Origin: Amycolatopsis methanolica 239
GTDB taxonomy: Bacteria > Actinomycetota > Actinomycetes > Mycobacteriales > Pseudonocardiaceae
DNA: 64,000 nucleotides
Direction of reading: 5' to 3'
Assembly (NCBI RefSeq): GCF_000739085.1
Contig: NZ_CP009110.1
Span: 4,588,001-4,652,000, forward strand
In this document: in pieces, positions 1 through 8,637 of the stretch
Numbering within the stretch: position 1 is the first letter of the stretch
How the letters are laid out: every line of letters begins with the position of its first letter
Translations under genes and position numbers: made by a program
Notes under the pieces: model-generated
What the model saw: the letters and a program-made list of their open reading frames with translations, nothing else
Databases searched by the model: none
Told to the model about the DNA's origin: nothing

Positions 1-63
1 GACGAGATCGAACGCAACATCATCGCCGAGCGGGTGCTCGGCCTGCCCAAGGAGGCCCGGTGA
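1..63 (+). CDS. Acyl-CoA dehydrogenase, C-terminal end only (5' cut by window)
   Basis: Twenty in-frame codons followed by TGA encode a tail containing RNIIAERVLGLP, the usual C-terminal helix of acyl-CoA dehydrogenases, which introduce a trans-2 double bond into acyl-CoAs using FAD. The next gene starts inside this stop (GTGA overlap), so the two are translationally coupled. In Mycobacterium tuberculosis the acyl-CoA dehydrogenase fadE30 sits immediately before ipdF, and that is the likely identity here, but only the tail is visible, so FadE31- or FadE32-like enzymes cannot be excluded. Confidence 0.75.
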   Translation, partial: DEIERNIIAERVLGLPKEAR

Positions 64-830
64 TCCCCGCCTACCCACCCGGACGCCACCTGCTGGAGGA
101 CAAAGTCGTGGTGGTCACCGCCGCCGCGGGCACCGGCATCGGCTCCGCGGTCGCGAAACGCTGCCTGGAAGAGGGCGCGAGCGTGGTGATCAGCGACTGG
201 CACGAACGCCGCCTCGCCGAGAAGGCCGCCGAGCTGGCGGAGCTGGGCAAGGTCCACGCGATCACCTGCGACGTCACTGACGAATCGCAGGTTCAGGGGT
301 TGGTCGCGGGCGCGGTGCGGCAGTTCGGCCGGATCGATGTGATGATCAACAATGCCGGTCTGGGCGGCACCCGGTCGGTGCTGGAGATGACCGACGAGGA
401 ATGGTCGCGCGTTCTCGACATCACGTTGACCGGCACCTTTCGCTGCACCCGGGCGGTGCTGCGGCAGTTCGTGGCGCAGGGCGGCGGCGGGGCGATCGTC
501 AACAACGCGTCGGTGATCGGATGGCGGGCGCAAGCCGGGCAAGCCCACTACGCCGCCGCCAAGGCCGGAGTCATGGCCCTCACCCGGTGTTCCGCGCTGG
601 ACGCCGCCGAGCACGGGGTGCGGATCAACGCCGTGGCACCGAGTCTGGCGATGCACCCGTTCCTCGCCAAAGTGACCAGCGATGAATTGCTGCGGGAACT
701 GGAGGGACGGGAGGCGTTCGGGCGGGCGGCGGAGCCGTGGGAGGTGGCCAATGTGATGGTGTTCCTCGCCAGCGACTACGCCTCGTATCTGACCGGCGAG
801 GTCGTCTCCGTGTCCAGCCAGCACCCCTAG
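60..830 (+). CDS. ipdF: Short-chain dehydrogenase, IpdF-like (steroid C/D-ring degradation)
   Basis: Classical SDR of 256 residues. The Rossmann glycine motif TAAAGTGIG lies near residue 20, NNAG near 96, catalytic Ser in the NNASVIG segment near 148, and YAAAK (Tyr, Lys) near 161-165. IpdF reduces the ring ketone of a hydroindane CoA-thioester during breakdown of steroid rings C and D. The GTG start overlaps the stop of the acyl-CoA dehydrogenase, and a thiolase follows nine bases later. The name rests on the neighbours (thiolase, ipdABC, echA20), since SDR sequence alone does not fix the substrate. Confidence 0.75.
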   Translation: MIPAYPPGRHLLEDKVVVVTAAAGTGIGSAVAKRCLEEGASVVISDWHERRLAEKAAELAELGKVHAITCDVTDESQVQGLVAGAVRQFGRIDVMINNAGLGGTRSVLEMTDEEWSRVLDITLTGTFRCTRAVLRQFVAQGGGGAIVNNASVIGWRAQAGQAHYAAAKAGVMALTRCSALDAAEHGVRINAVAPSLAMHPFLAKVTSDELLRELEGREAFGRAAEPWEVANVMVFLASDYASYLTGEVVSVSSQHP

Positions 831-839
831 GGAGCCGTT

Positions 840-1991
840 GTGCCTGAAGCCTTTCTCCTCGACGCCGTGCGCACCCCCGTCGGCCGCCGCGGCGGCGCCC
901 TGTCCGGGTGGCACCCCGCCGACCTGGCCGCGCACATCATCCGGGCGGTCGTGTCGCGGGCCGGGGTGGACCCGGACCTGGTCGACGACGTCATCCTCGG
1001 CTGCACCGACACCCTCGGCCCGCAATCCGGCAACATCGCCCGCACCGCGTGGCTGGCCGCCGGCTACCCGGACCACGTGCCCGGGGTGACCGTGGACCGG
1101 CAGTGCGGGTCGAGCCAGCAGGCCGTGCACTTCGCCGCGCAGGCGGTGCTGTCCGGGACGCAGGACCTGGTGGTGGCCGGCGGGGTGCAGAACATGAGCC
1201 GCATCCCCATCAGCGCCGCCATGCTCGCCGGGCGGGAGTACGGCTTCGACGACCCGTTCTCCGGCTCCAAGGGCTGGCAGGAACGCTACGGCAGCGCCGA
1301 GGTGTCCCAGTTCCGCAGCGCCGACATGATCGCCGAACACTGGGACATCACTCGCGAAGCCATGGAAGCCTACGCACTGCGCAGCCACCAGCGCGCCCTC
1401 GCCGCCATCGACACCGGCCGATTCACCGCAGAGATCGCCCCGGTCGACGGCTTCTCGGTGGACGAGGGCCCGCGCCGCGACACCAGCCTCGAACGCATGC
1501 AGGGACTCAAGCCACTCTCCGAAGGCTCCCGTTTGACGGCCGCCGTGGCGAGCCAGATCTCCGACGGCGCCAGCGCGGCGCTGATCGCCTCCGAAGCGTT
1601 CGTCCAGGAACACGGACTCACCCCACGCGCCCGCATCCACCACATCTCCGTCCGGGCGGCCGACCCGGTGTGGATGCTCATCGGCCCCATCCCCGCCACC
1701 GCCCACGCCCTCCGCAAGGCCGGCCTCACGGTGGACGACATCGACCTCTTCGAGGTCAACGAAGCCTTCGCCAGCGTCGTCCTGGCCTGGCTCGACGAAA
1801 CCGGCGCCAACCCCGACCGAGTCAACGTCAACGGCGGCGGCATCGCCCTCGGCCACCCCATCGGCGCCACCGGCACCAAACTGCTGGCCACCCTCCTGCA
1901 CGAACTGGAACGCCGCAACGGCCGCTACGGCCTGCAAACCATGTGCGAAGGCGGCGGCACCGCCAACGTCACGATCACCGAAAGGTTGTGA
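840..1991 (+). CDS. fadA6: Acetyl-CoA acyltransferase, FadA6-like thiolase
   Basis: Thiolase of 383 residues with a GTG start. The nucleophilic Cys is in VDRQCGSS (about residue 88), the NEAF motif is near 307, the catalytic His is in GHPIGATG near 339, and the second Cys is in TMCEGGGT near the C-terminus. In the steroid C/D-ring pathway FadA6 releases acetyl-CoA from a beta-keto diacid CoA-thioester formed after IpdAB opens ring C. It is the last gene of the plus-strand unit and converges on ipdC; the 180 bases between them (1992-2171) hold only GC-rich imperfect hairpins. Confidence 0.8.
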   Translation: MPEAFLLDAVRTPVGRRGGALSGWHPADLAAHIIRAVVSRAGVDPDLVDDVILGCTDTLGPQSGNIARTAWLAAGYPDHVPGVTVDRQCGSSQQAVHFAAQAVLSGTQDLVVAGGVQNMSRIPISAAMLAGREYGFDDPFSGSKGWQERYGSAEVSQFRSADMIAEHWDITREAMEAYALRSHQRALAAIDTGRFTAEIAPVDGFSVDEGPRRDTSLERMQGLKPLSEGSRLTAAVASQISDGASAALIASEAFVQEHGLTPRARIHHISVRAADPVWMLIGPIPATAHALRKAGLTVDDIDLFEVNEAFASVVLAWLDETGANPDRVNVNGGGIALGHPIGATGTKLLATLLHELERRNGRYGLQTMCEGGGTANVTITERL

Positions 1992-2171
1992 CCGAGCGGG
2001 AAACCGGCGCAGCGTTGGACGGCTCGCCCAGGAGCCCAGCCGAGGGGCGCGCCGCCGTGGACCGCACGTTCAGCCCCGGCGCGGCGGGCGGGCACCCCCG
2101 GCGGAGCGGGGCGGGCAGCCCGACTCGGGCCGCCGGGCACCGCACCCTTCCCTGGACGCGCCGCCCTCCCC

Positions 2172-3221
2172 TCAACCACCCAGCCGCTGGAGGATCTCCT
2201 CTGCCTGGTGCACGGTTCCCGCCACGATGTCGGCCACCGTTGGCAGGTCGTCGATCATGCCGACGACTTGGCCGGAGGCGAGGACGCCCGCGTCGGTGCG
2301 GCCTTCGGCCAGGCCGGCGCGCAGGAGCATCGGGGTGTTGGCGGCCATGATGATCTGGCTCCAGGTCATCTCGTTGCCGTGTTTCATCGCGAGGCCTTCG
2401 CGGATCATGGCGGGCAGTGAGAGGCCGGTGAGCTTGCGGAAGCGCAGGGCGTTGCGGGCCGCCTGCAGTGTGCCCCGAACCCGGCCGGTGTCTTCCAGTT
2501 TCTCGACCAGCTCGGTGCGCAATACGCGGTGCGGCAGGCCGTCGACGCGCCGCGTCACCACCGTGCCCGCCAGGCCCTGGGCGAGGTAGACCCGCTTGAC
2601 CTCCTCCGGCACGGTGCTTTCCTTGCTCAGCAGGAACCGTGTCCCCATCGCGACCCCGGCCGCGCCGTAGGCGAGTGCGGCGGCGAGTCCGCGGCCGTCG
2701 AAGAACCCGCCCGCCGCGACGACGGGGATGTCCACCGCGTCGAGAACCGAGGGCAACAGGAGGGTGGTAGCGACTCCCCCGGTGTGGCCGCCGCCCTCGC
2801 CACCCTGCACGATGACCGCATCGGCGCCCCAGGCGGCGACTTTTTCGGCGTGCCGGGCCGCGCCGATGGAGGGGATCACCACGATGCCGTGATCGCGGAG
2901 TTTGGCGATCATCTCCTGGCGCGGCGCGAGCGCGAAGGAGGCGACCCGCACGCCCTCCCGGATCAGCAGGTCCACCCGGTCCCCCGCGTCTCCCGCGTCC
3001 GCGCGGAGGTTCACCCCGAAGGGCTGGTCGGTGCGCTGCTTGACCTCCGTGATGGCGGCTTCGAGTTCGAGGTAGGTCATCGTGGCCGACGCGAGGATGC
3101 CCAACCCGCCGGCTTCGGCGGTGGCCGACACCAGCCGCGGCCCCGCGACCCAGCCCATCCCGGTCTGCACGACCGGGTGCCGCACCCCGACCAGGCGGGT
3201 CAGCGCGGTGTCCATGGTCAT
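2172..3221 (-). CDS. ipdC: FMN-dependent nitronate monooxygenase family protein, IpdC-like
   Basis: TIM-barrel flavoprotein of 349 residues. It shows the family N-terminus (HPVVQTGMGWVAGPRLV), a Gly-rich GGEGGGHTGG flavin loop near residue 140, and AAGGFFDGRGL followed by GAAGVAMGTRF near 165-190, which bind the FMN phosphate. IpdC acts as a reductase on the hydroxylated HIC-CoA intermediate of the steroid pathway rather than as a nitroalkane oxidase. Its ATG overlaps the ipdB stop (ATGA). It is the last gene of the minus-strand operon that starts at 7181. Confidence 0.78.
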   Translation of the reverse strand: MTMDTALTRLVGVRHPVVQTGMGWVAGPRLVSATAEAGGLGILASATMTYLELEAAITEVKQRTDQPFGVNLRADAGDAGDRVDLLIREGVRVASFALAPRQEMIAKLRDHGIVVIPSIGAARHAEKVAAWGADAVIVQGGEGGGHTGGVATTLLLPSVLDAVDIPVVAAGGFFDGRGLAAALAYGAAGVAMGTRFLLSKESTVPEEVKRVYLAQGLAGTVVTRRVDGLPHRVLRTELVEKLEDTGRVRGTLQAARNALRFRKLTGLSLPAMIREGLAMKHGNEMTWSQIIMAANTPMLLRAGLAEGRTDAGVLASGQVVGMIDDLPTVADIVAGTVHQAEEILQRLGG

Positions 3222-3937
3222 GACGGGACTTCCTTGTCCCGCAAGCCCTTCGGGTCCAGATCGCGGATCAGCCGCAGCTCCTCGTCAGTGGGCTCGCGGC
3301 TCACGCCTGCCGAGGACAGGTCGATGTCGAAACCGCTTGCCGCCGCGACCTCTTCGGGGGTGACGCCGGGGTGCAGTGAGACGGCGCGCATGGAGTGGTC
3401 GGGGGTGGCGAAGTCGAACACGCCGAGGTTGGTCACCACCCGGTGCACGTCGTGGTACTTCAGTCCGGCCTTGGCGGCGTTGTCGTAGCCCACGCCGGAC
3501 ACGATGTCCACGGATTCGACGAACACGCGGGGGCTGTGGCGGGGCACCCAGTAGCTGGTGCGGTGGTTGGCGGTGTTGCCCGGCGCGCCCCGCACCCCGA
3601 GCAGCTGCTTGGCCGGGCGGGCGTGGTCGCCGATGGCGGAGATGTTCTGGTTGCCGAACTTGTCGATCTGGTTGGCGCCCATCACCACGTGCCGCCGTCC
3701 GTGCGGGACGATCGTGTCCAGCATCTTGCGGAACGGCTGCCACCCCTCCACAGTGCCCTCGACATCGATCAGATACGCCTCGCCGTCGGAGAGCAGCAGG
3801 TCGGGTTCGAAGGTCAGCCGGGCGAGTTTCGCGCCCAGTGACGGGATGTAACCCATCGGGCTGGCCACGATCTCGCCGTCGCCGCGGAACAGTTCGGCCA
3901 CCGCCACCACGGCGATCTCGGCCCTGGTCGCGCTCAT
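3218..3937 (-). CDS. ipdB: IpdB-like CoA-transferase family beta subunit (ring C hydrolase)
   Basis: Protein of 239 residues, the partner of the preceding ipdA product. IpdAB belongs to the family I CoA-transferase fold but is known to hydrolyse ring C of the COCHEA-CoA intermediate of steroid breakdown. I chose ATG at 3937 because it overlaps the ipdA stop (ATGA) and begins with the family-like MSATRAEIAVVAVAELFRG; the frame is open further upstream only as antisense of ipdA. The gene ends overlapping the ipdC start, so alpha, beta and reductase are translated in tight coupling. Confidence 0.8.
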   Translation of the reverse strand: MSATRAEIAVVAVAELFRGDGEIVASPMGYIPSLGAKLARLTFEPDLLLSDGEAYLIDVEGTVEGWQPFRKMLDTIVPHGRRHVVMGANQIDKFGNQNISAIGDHARPAKQLLGVRGAPGNTANHRTSYWVPRHSPRVFVESVDIVSGVGYDNAAKAGLKYHDVHRVVTNLGVFDFATPDHSMRAVSLHPGVTPEEVAAASGFDIDLSSAGVSREPTDEELRLIRDLDPKGLRDKEVPS

Positions 3938-4788
3938 GCCGCCGCCTCGAATCGATCCACCTCGGACAAATACTGCCGCTCGTCGCCGGACAGGAACCGG
4001 TCTACGAACCCGGGCCAGGCGTCCAGGTCTTTCGCGCAGGCCACGTAGTGCTTCTGGAAGCGTTCGTCCCGGCCGTAATCGGGCACCGCGGTGGTGAAGT
4101 GCGCGCCGCGCGGCGCCTCCACCACCCCGTCCACGCAGCCGCGGTTGAGCAGCAACGACTGCACCGGCCCAGTCAACTCGGCCGTCTCCACCACCTTCTC
4201 CACGGAGACGAACCGCTTCTTCGCGGCCAGGCAGAACACGTCGTCGAAGTAGGGATCCGGGCCGAGGTACTGCGCATTCCCGCGGGCGTCGGCGCGGTTC
4301 AAATGCACCAGCGCCACATCGAGCTCCTGCGCGGGCACGGCCACCAATTCTTCTCCACCGGCATAGGGCGAGCGCACGGTGCGCAGACCGGGATTGACCC
4401 GCATCACCTCGGAGCCCAGCCCCGCCCGCAGCGGCAGGAACGGCAACCGCTGCGCCGCCGCCGAGAGCGCCGCCGCGAACATGCCCTCGTCGTATTCGGT
4501 CACCTCGATCGCCCCGGTCTCCCGGGCGCGGCCGAACCACGGGTCGAACGGGATCGAGTCCAGCGTGACGAACCCGAACACCACCCGCCGCACCTTCCCC
4601 GCCGCGTACAACAACCCCACGTCGGGCCCGCCGTAGGACACCACGGTCAGGTCCTTCACGGGAGTCCGCAGCAATGCTCGCACCAGCGCCATCGGCTTAC
4701 GGCGCGATCCCCAGCCGCCGATGCCGATCGTCATGCCGTCCCGGACCTCCGCCGCCACGTCATCGGCGGTCATGCGCTTATCGGCCAT
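3934..4788 (-). CDS. ipdA: IpdA-like CoA-transferase family alpha subunit (ring C hydrolase)
   Basis: Protein of 284 residues with the family I CoA-transferase alpha fold; GIGGWGSRRKPMALVRAL near residues 23-40 is the CoA-binding Gly-rich loop. Together with IpdB it forms the hydrolase that opens the last steroid ring. ATG at 4788 was chosen because it has GGGAGGAG seven bases upstream; an open stretch extends to 4821 but lacks such a site. It overlaps the 3' end of the enoyl-CoA hydratase gene by 11 bases. Confidence 0.8.
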   Translation of the reverse strand: MADKRMTADDVAAEVRDGMTIGIGGWGSRRKPMALVRALLRTPVKDLTVVSYGGPDVGLLYAAGKVRRVVFGFVTLDSIPFDPWFGRARETGAIEVTEYDEGMFAAALSAAAQRLPFLPLRAGLGSEVMRVNPGLRTVRSPYAGGEELVAVPAQELDVALVHLNRADARGNAQYLGPDPYFDDVFCLAAKKRFVSVEKVVETAELTGPVQSLLLNRGCVDGVVEAPRGAHFTTAVPDYGRDERFQKHYVACAKDLDAWPGFVDRFLSGDERQYLSEVDRFEAAA

Positions 4789-5518
4789 TGAGAAACTCCT
4801 CCCGGGCCTCATCCGAGGCACCCAGCAGGTTCAGTTCGAAGGTGAACCCCTGCTCGAACCGGTAACTGCGGTGCACGTGCTGGGTGTCGATACCGTTCAA
4901 CGCCTCCTTCGCCGCCCGGATCACCCGCGGATCCTTCGCGGCGATGTCCCGCGCCACCGCCAGCGCCGCCTCGTCCAGCTCCGCCCGCGGCACCACCCGA
5001 TACACCGAGCCATGCCGATGCAACTCCGCCGCACTGATCTGCCGCGCCGTGAAATACAACGTGCGCATCAAATGCTGCGGCACCAACCGCGCCAAGTGCG
5101 TCGCCGCGCCCAGCGCACCCCGCTCCACCTCCGGCACCCCGAACGTCGCATCCTCCGACGCGACGATCACGTCCGCGTTCCCGACCAGGCCGATCCCGCC
5201 GCCCAGACAGAACCCGTGCACCGCCGCCACCACCGGCACCGCACAGTCATACACCGCACCAAAAGCCGCATAGCAACCCTTGTTCGCGCCCACGAGTGCC
5301 TCGTACCCGGCGGTGCGCTGGATCTCCTTGATATCCACCCCGGCGTTGAACCCGCGACCCTCCGCCCGCAGCACCACCACGCGCACATCCGGATCCTCCC
5401 CCGCGGCCCGCACAACGGCAGCGAGGTCGAACCAGCCATGCACCGGCAACGCGTTCACCGGCGGGAAATCCACCGTGATCGTCTCGACGTGACTGTCGCG
5501 TTTGGTCAGAACCGGCAT
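4778..5518 (-). CDS. echA20: Enoyl-CoA hydratase/isomerase family protein, EchA20-like
   Basis: Crotonase-fold protein of 246 residues. The oxyanion-hole segments are FNAGVDIKEIQ near residues 56-66 and VHGFCLGGGIGLVGNADV near 100-117. In the steroid pathway EchA20 opens ring D of the HIEC-CoA intermediate hydrolytically, just before IpdAB acts; that order matches the order in this operon. Its ATG overlaps the upstream SDR stop (TGATG). The assignment is by family plus context. Confidence 0.78.
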   Translation of the reverse strand: MPVLTKRDSHVETITVDFPPVNALPVHGWFDLAAVVRAAGEDPDVRVVVLRAEGRGFNAGVDIKEIQRTAGYEALVGANKGCYAAFGAVYDCAVPVVAAVHGFCLGGGIGLVGNADVIVASEDATFGVPEVERGALGAATHLARLVPQHLMRTLYFTARQISAAELHRHGSVYRVVPRAELDEAALAVARDIAAKDPRVIRAAKEALNGIDTQHVHRSYRFEQGFTFELNLLGASDEAREEFLNGR

Positions 5519-6423
5519 CAGGACGCTCCATACACGGGTTCAGGCGCGGGCGCCTCGGCGATCAACTTCTGCACCACCGGCCCCAGCTCCGACGGCTCCC
5601 ACCGGGCGCCCTTGTCGACCGACGGGCCATGCCGCCACGCCTTCGCCAGCGACACCTTCCCGCCCTCCACCTCGAACACCCGGCCCGTCACACCCGCGGA
5701 CTCCACGCTCCCCAGCCACACCACCAACGGCGAGACGTTCTCCGGCGCCATCGCATCAAACCCCTCATCCGGCCGGGCCATCGTCTCCGCGAACACACCC
5801 TCGGTCATCCGCGTCCGGGCCGAGGGCGCGATCGCGTTCACCGTCACGCCGTAGCGGGCCAGCTCCGCGGCAGCCACGACCGTCAATCCGGCGATGCCTG
5901 CTTTCGCGGCCGAATAGTTCGACTGGCCGACACTGCCCAGCAGACCGGCGCCGGAACTGGTGTTGATCACCCGTGCGCTCGGCATCCGGCCGGCCTTCGC
6001 CTCACCGCGCCAGTACTCCGCCGCATGCCGCAACGGCGCGAAGTGGCCCTTGAGGTGCACGCGGATCACCGCGTCCCACTCCACCTCACCCAGGTTGACC
6101 AGCATCCGATCGCGCACGAAACCGGCGTTGTTCACCAGCACGTCCAGGCGGCCGAAGTGCTCAACGGCGGTGCCGATCAGGTTCCGCGCCCCGGCCCAAT
6201 CCGCCACGTCATCGGTGTTGGCGACCGCTTTGCCGCCCGCCGCCTCGATCTCCGCCACCACCTGGGCGGCCGGACCGTCCCCGGCCGCGGAACCATCCAG
6301 GGCCACACCGACGTCGTTGACCACCACCCGCGCACCCTCCGCCGCGAACGCCAGCGCATGCGCCCGCCCGATCCCGCGCCCCGCGCCGGTCACGATCACC
6401 ACCCGGTCCTGGCACACAGTCAT
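5518..6423 (-). CDS. Short-chain dehydrogenase in the steroid ring operon
   Basis: SDR of 301 residues, longer than the classical 250, with TGAGRGIG near residue 12, NNAG near 98, a catalytic Ser in INTSSGAGL near 160 and YSAAK near 174. Length and the C-terminal extension resemble the Rv3549c/3548c-type SDRs and the multifunctional-enzyme-2 class of dehydrogenases. It overlaps the next SDR upstream (ATGA) and echA20 downstream. An oxidation step on a ring-derived hydroxyacyl-CoA is likely; the exact substrate is not visible in sequence. Confidence 0.75.
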   Translation of the reverse strand: MTVCQDRVVIVTGAGRGIGRAHALAFAAEGARVVVNDVGVALDGSAAGDGPAAQVVAEIEAAGGKAVANTDDVADWAGARNLIGTAVEHFGRLDVLVNNAGFVRDRMLVNLGEVEWDAVIRVHLKGHFAPLRHAAEYWRGEAKAGRMPSARVINTSSGAGLLGSVGQSNYSAAKAGIAGLTVVAAAELARYGVTVNAIAPSARTRMTEGVFAETMARPDEGFDAMAPENVSPLVVWLGSVESAGVTGRVFEVEGGKVSLAKAWRHGPSVDKGARWEPSELGPVVQKLIAEAPAPEPVYGAS

Positions 6424-7181
6424 GAACCCTCCCGATCGACATCCGCGGCCGCCTGGAACGCGGGCACCTCACCACCGCCATGCACCTTCAACGTCGCACC
6501 CGACACATACGAAGCCAGCGGCGAAGCCAAAAACGCCGCACACCGCCCAACCTCCTCCGGCTCCGCCAGCCGCCCCAACGGCACCGTCTTGCCCACCGCC
6601 GCCACGTCACTGCCGTAATGCAGATGCGCCTGCTCCGTACGCACCAAACCCACATCCAGCGCGTTGACCCGCACCTTCGGCGCCCACTCCACCGCCAAAC
6701 TCGCCGTCAAGTTGTCCAGCCCGGCCTTGGCCGCCCCATAGGCGGCCGTCCCGGGCGAGGGGCGCGTGGCGGACACGCTGGAGATCATTACGATCGACCC
6801 GACACCGTCCTGGCGCTGCATCACCGCGTTCGCCTGCTGCGCCACCAGCAACGGCGCCAACAGGTTCAACTGCACGATCTTGTCGTGAAACCGCGGCGAC
6901 GCCTCCGCAGCGGAGGCCAACGGACTGCCACCCGCGTTGTTCACCACCACATCCAGACGACCACGCTCGTCCACGATCCGGCCGATCAACGCCGACACCT
7001 GCTCCGGATCCCGCACATCGCACGCGATGAAGTCGCCTGCCGGTTCCTCGGGCTCGCGCCTGGCGCAGGTCACCACGTGCGCGCCGCAGTCCTGGAACAC
7101 CCGCGTGATGCCGCGGCCCACGCCACGGACACCCCCGGTCACCAGGACCACGGCACCGGCCAGGCCCAGATCGCTCTCCAC
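6420..7181 (-). CDS. Short-chain dehydrogenase, first gene of the ipd operon
   Basis: Classical SDR of 253 residues: TGGVRGVGRG near residue 15, NNAGGS near 85, Ser in IVMISSVSA near 133 and YGAAK near 148. The start is GTG at 7181 with no convincing ribosome binding site. A KstR-like palindrome lies only 8-26 bases upstream, which leaves little room for a leader, so a leaderless message is likely. It heads the six-gene overlapping operon SDR-SDR-echA20-ipdA-ipdB-ipdC. Confidence 0.75.
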   Translation of the reverse strand: MESDLGLAGAVVLVTGGVRGVGRGITRVFQDCGAHVVTCARREPEEPAGDFIACDVRDPEQVSALIGRIVDERGRLDVVVNNAGGSPLASAAEASPRFHDKIVQLNLLAPLLVAQQANAVMQRQDGVGSIVMISSVSATRPSPGTAAYGAAKAGLDNLTASLAVEWAPKVRVNALDVGLVRTEQAHLHYGSDVAAVGKTVPLGRLAEPEEVGRCAAFLASPLASYVSGATLKVHGGGEVPAFQAAADVDREGS

Positions 7182-7189
7182 ACCCCAAA

Positions 7190-7207
7190 ACTAGAACATG
7201 TTCTCAT
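7190..7207. promoter_or_regulatory. KstR-like operator at head of the ipd operon
   Basis: The perfect 12-bp palindrome AGAACATGTTCT (7193-7204) sits in ACTAGAACATGTTCTCAT. It matches the KstR steroid-repressor consensus TNNAACNNGTTNNA at all positions but the last. It lies just before the GTG of the first SDR, positioned to occlude the promoter. Known KstR2 sites (AnCAAGnnCTTGnT) look different, so this HIP-type operon appears to be under KstR-type control. Confidence 0.7.
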
Positions 7208-7237
7208 CTGGGACAAGCTTGCTGGTCTGCGCGCTGT

Positions 7238-8172
7238 TCACGCAGCACGAGAACCGGTTTCCATCCGGGTGCGGACCGCCCAGCGAGCCGCCGGGGCCGT
7301 GCCCAGCCCGGCGGCGAGGAACACCGCTGCGAGCACGAACCAGCCGGGGCGGCCCCACGTGCGTGGCGGCCAGGCCCTGGTAGCGGCCGGTCGCGCCGGG
7401 CGGGGTCAGGTCGAGCGTGAGCGCCCACTTCGCGGCGATGAACCACAGCTCGCCGGCCAGGTGGGCGGCCGCGGCGAGCAACACCAGGCCGACGGCGATG
7501 GCGCCGCTGCCGCCACCCGTCGCGGCGAACAGCAGGCAGGCCAGCGCGAGGGCGGCGCCCGACCAGACCGCCCGCGCGGCGCCGCGGCGCGGGCCGGTGC
7601 AGCCGCGGCTCGCGACGACCTGCAGGAGCGCGACGCCGAGCGAGTTGACGATGACGACCACGCCCGCCAGCCCAGCGGGCAGGTGCGTGTCGCGGACCAG
7701 CCACAGCGGAAGCGCGGTCGAAACCAGGCCCCAGCACAGCGAAAGCAGGCCGGTCGTCGAGACGACGGCGAGGAACGCGGGGTCGGCGAGCACGGTCGCG
7801 CGGCCTGCGCGCCCGCGCGACCGGCCGCACCACCGGAAAACGGGTGAGCAGCGCGGCGTACGCCAGTGAGGTGACCGCGTTGACCGCAATCAGGACGTGG
7901 AACGCGGCCGGACTGCCCAGCGTGAGACAAACCGCGCCGGCCCCCGCGCCGACGGTGTAGCCGAGGTGACTGGCGACCCGCTGCCGGGCCAGGTGCGCCA
8001 CCCGGGTCCCCTCGTCGGCCAGCTGCGCGACGTAGGCGGTGCGGACCCCGGCGGTGGCGCGGTCGGCGGCCGTGTTGACGACCGCGACGGCCAGGAATAC
8101 CGCGACGTGGTGGGCGAACACGAACGCGGCCATCGACAGACCCTCGACCGCGATCAGGAGGATTCTGGGCAT
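7238..8172 (-). pseudogene. MFS transporter, frame-broken and 5'-truncated
   Basis: Three reading frames must be joined to read a drug-efflux type MFS protein. The first runs from ATG at 8172 through ILLIAVEGLSMAAFVFAHHV to LLTRFPVV. A frameshift near 7810-7850 leads to VLADPAFLAVVSTTGLLSL and on to GRYQGLAATHVG. A second shift near 7340 leads to GWFVLAAVFLAAGLGTAP and a TGA at 7238. The first one or two membrane helices expected upstream are missing, because the start abuts the remnant of an ArsR gene on the other strand. Either a decayed gene or one damaged by sequencing indels. Confidence 0.65.
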
Positions 8173-8399
8173 CGACGCGGACTCCCTGACGGCGGGCCGC
8201 CGCAAGACGGCGACGAGCTGCCTGGACCGCACGTTGCGCCGCCCGCACCTGGGAGGCGCCCTCGGGCATGCGATCCTGACCCGGCTGCGCACGGAGGGCC
8301 TGGTGGAGGTCGACGCGAACGGCCGAACGCTGACCCTCCGCACCCGACGCGGGCGACCACCTGGGCGACCGGTTGCCGGGGCTGGTGCTCGACCGCTGA
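8170..8399 (+). pseudogene. ArsR-family regulator, C-terminal remnant
   Basis: The plus strand reads GIDADSLTAGRRKTATSCLD, then RRPHLGGALGHAILTRL and VEVDANGRTLTLR. This is the typical C-terminal half of an ArsR winged-helix regulator (consensus CLDWTERRPHLAGALGA). A one-base shift near 8350 restores DHLGDRLPGLVLDR and a TGA at 8397. The N-terminal half is absent; it stops exactly where the divergent MFS remnant begins. ArsR and MFS genes of this kind are commonly paired. Confidence 0.5.
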
Positions 8400-8550
8400 C
8401 CATGATCCCACCGGCGATTGCCAGGCCCGAGCGCGCCCGGCCGCATCGAGCGGCTGAGCGCCCGGGCGATCGGCCACCGGGCCAGCCCTCGACCGCAGAC
8501 CCGCGAGCCCACCGGTGAATCCCGACCGCAGAGTGGCGCCGCAGGCCCAG

Positions 8551-8596
8551 CGGCCTGTGCGGCCGGCGCCAGGCCTGGCGCCGGCCGCACAGGCCG
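8551..8596. terminator. Perfect 46-bp palindrome, likely bidirectional terminator
   Basis: Bases 8551-8573 and 8574-8596 are exact reverse complements with no spacer (23-bp arms, centre AGG/CCT). It lies between the end of the ArsR remnant (plus strand) and the end of the NTF2-like gene (minus strand), the normal place for a shared terminator. No T-run follows on either strand. The rest of 8400-8637 shows no gene. Confidence 0.6.
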
Positions 8597-8637
8597 GGCG
8601 TGTGAACCTCAGCGCCCAGGACGCCAGCCCCGAAGGC

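Noticed and set aside
908-2350. Long plus-strand open frame of 480 codons
   Set aside because: Arg/Pro/His-rich translation, out of frame with and covering the clear thiolase gene; a GC-bias shadow.
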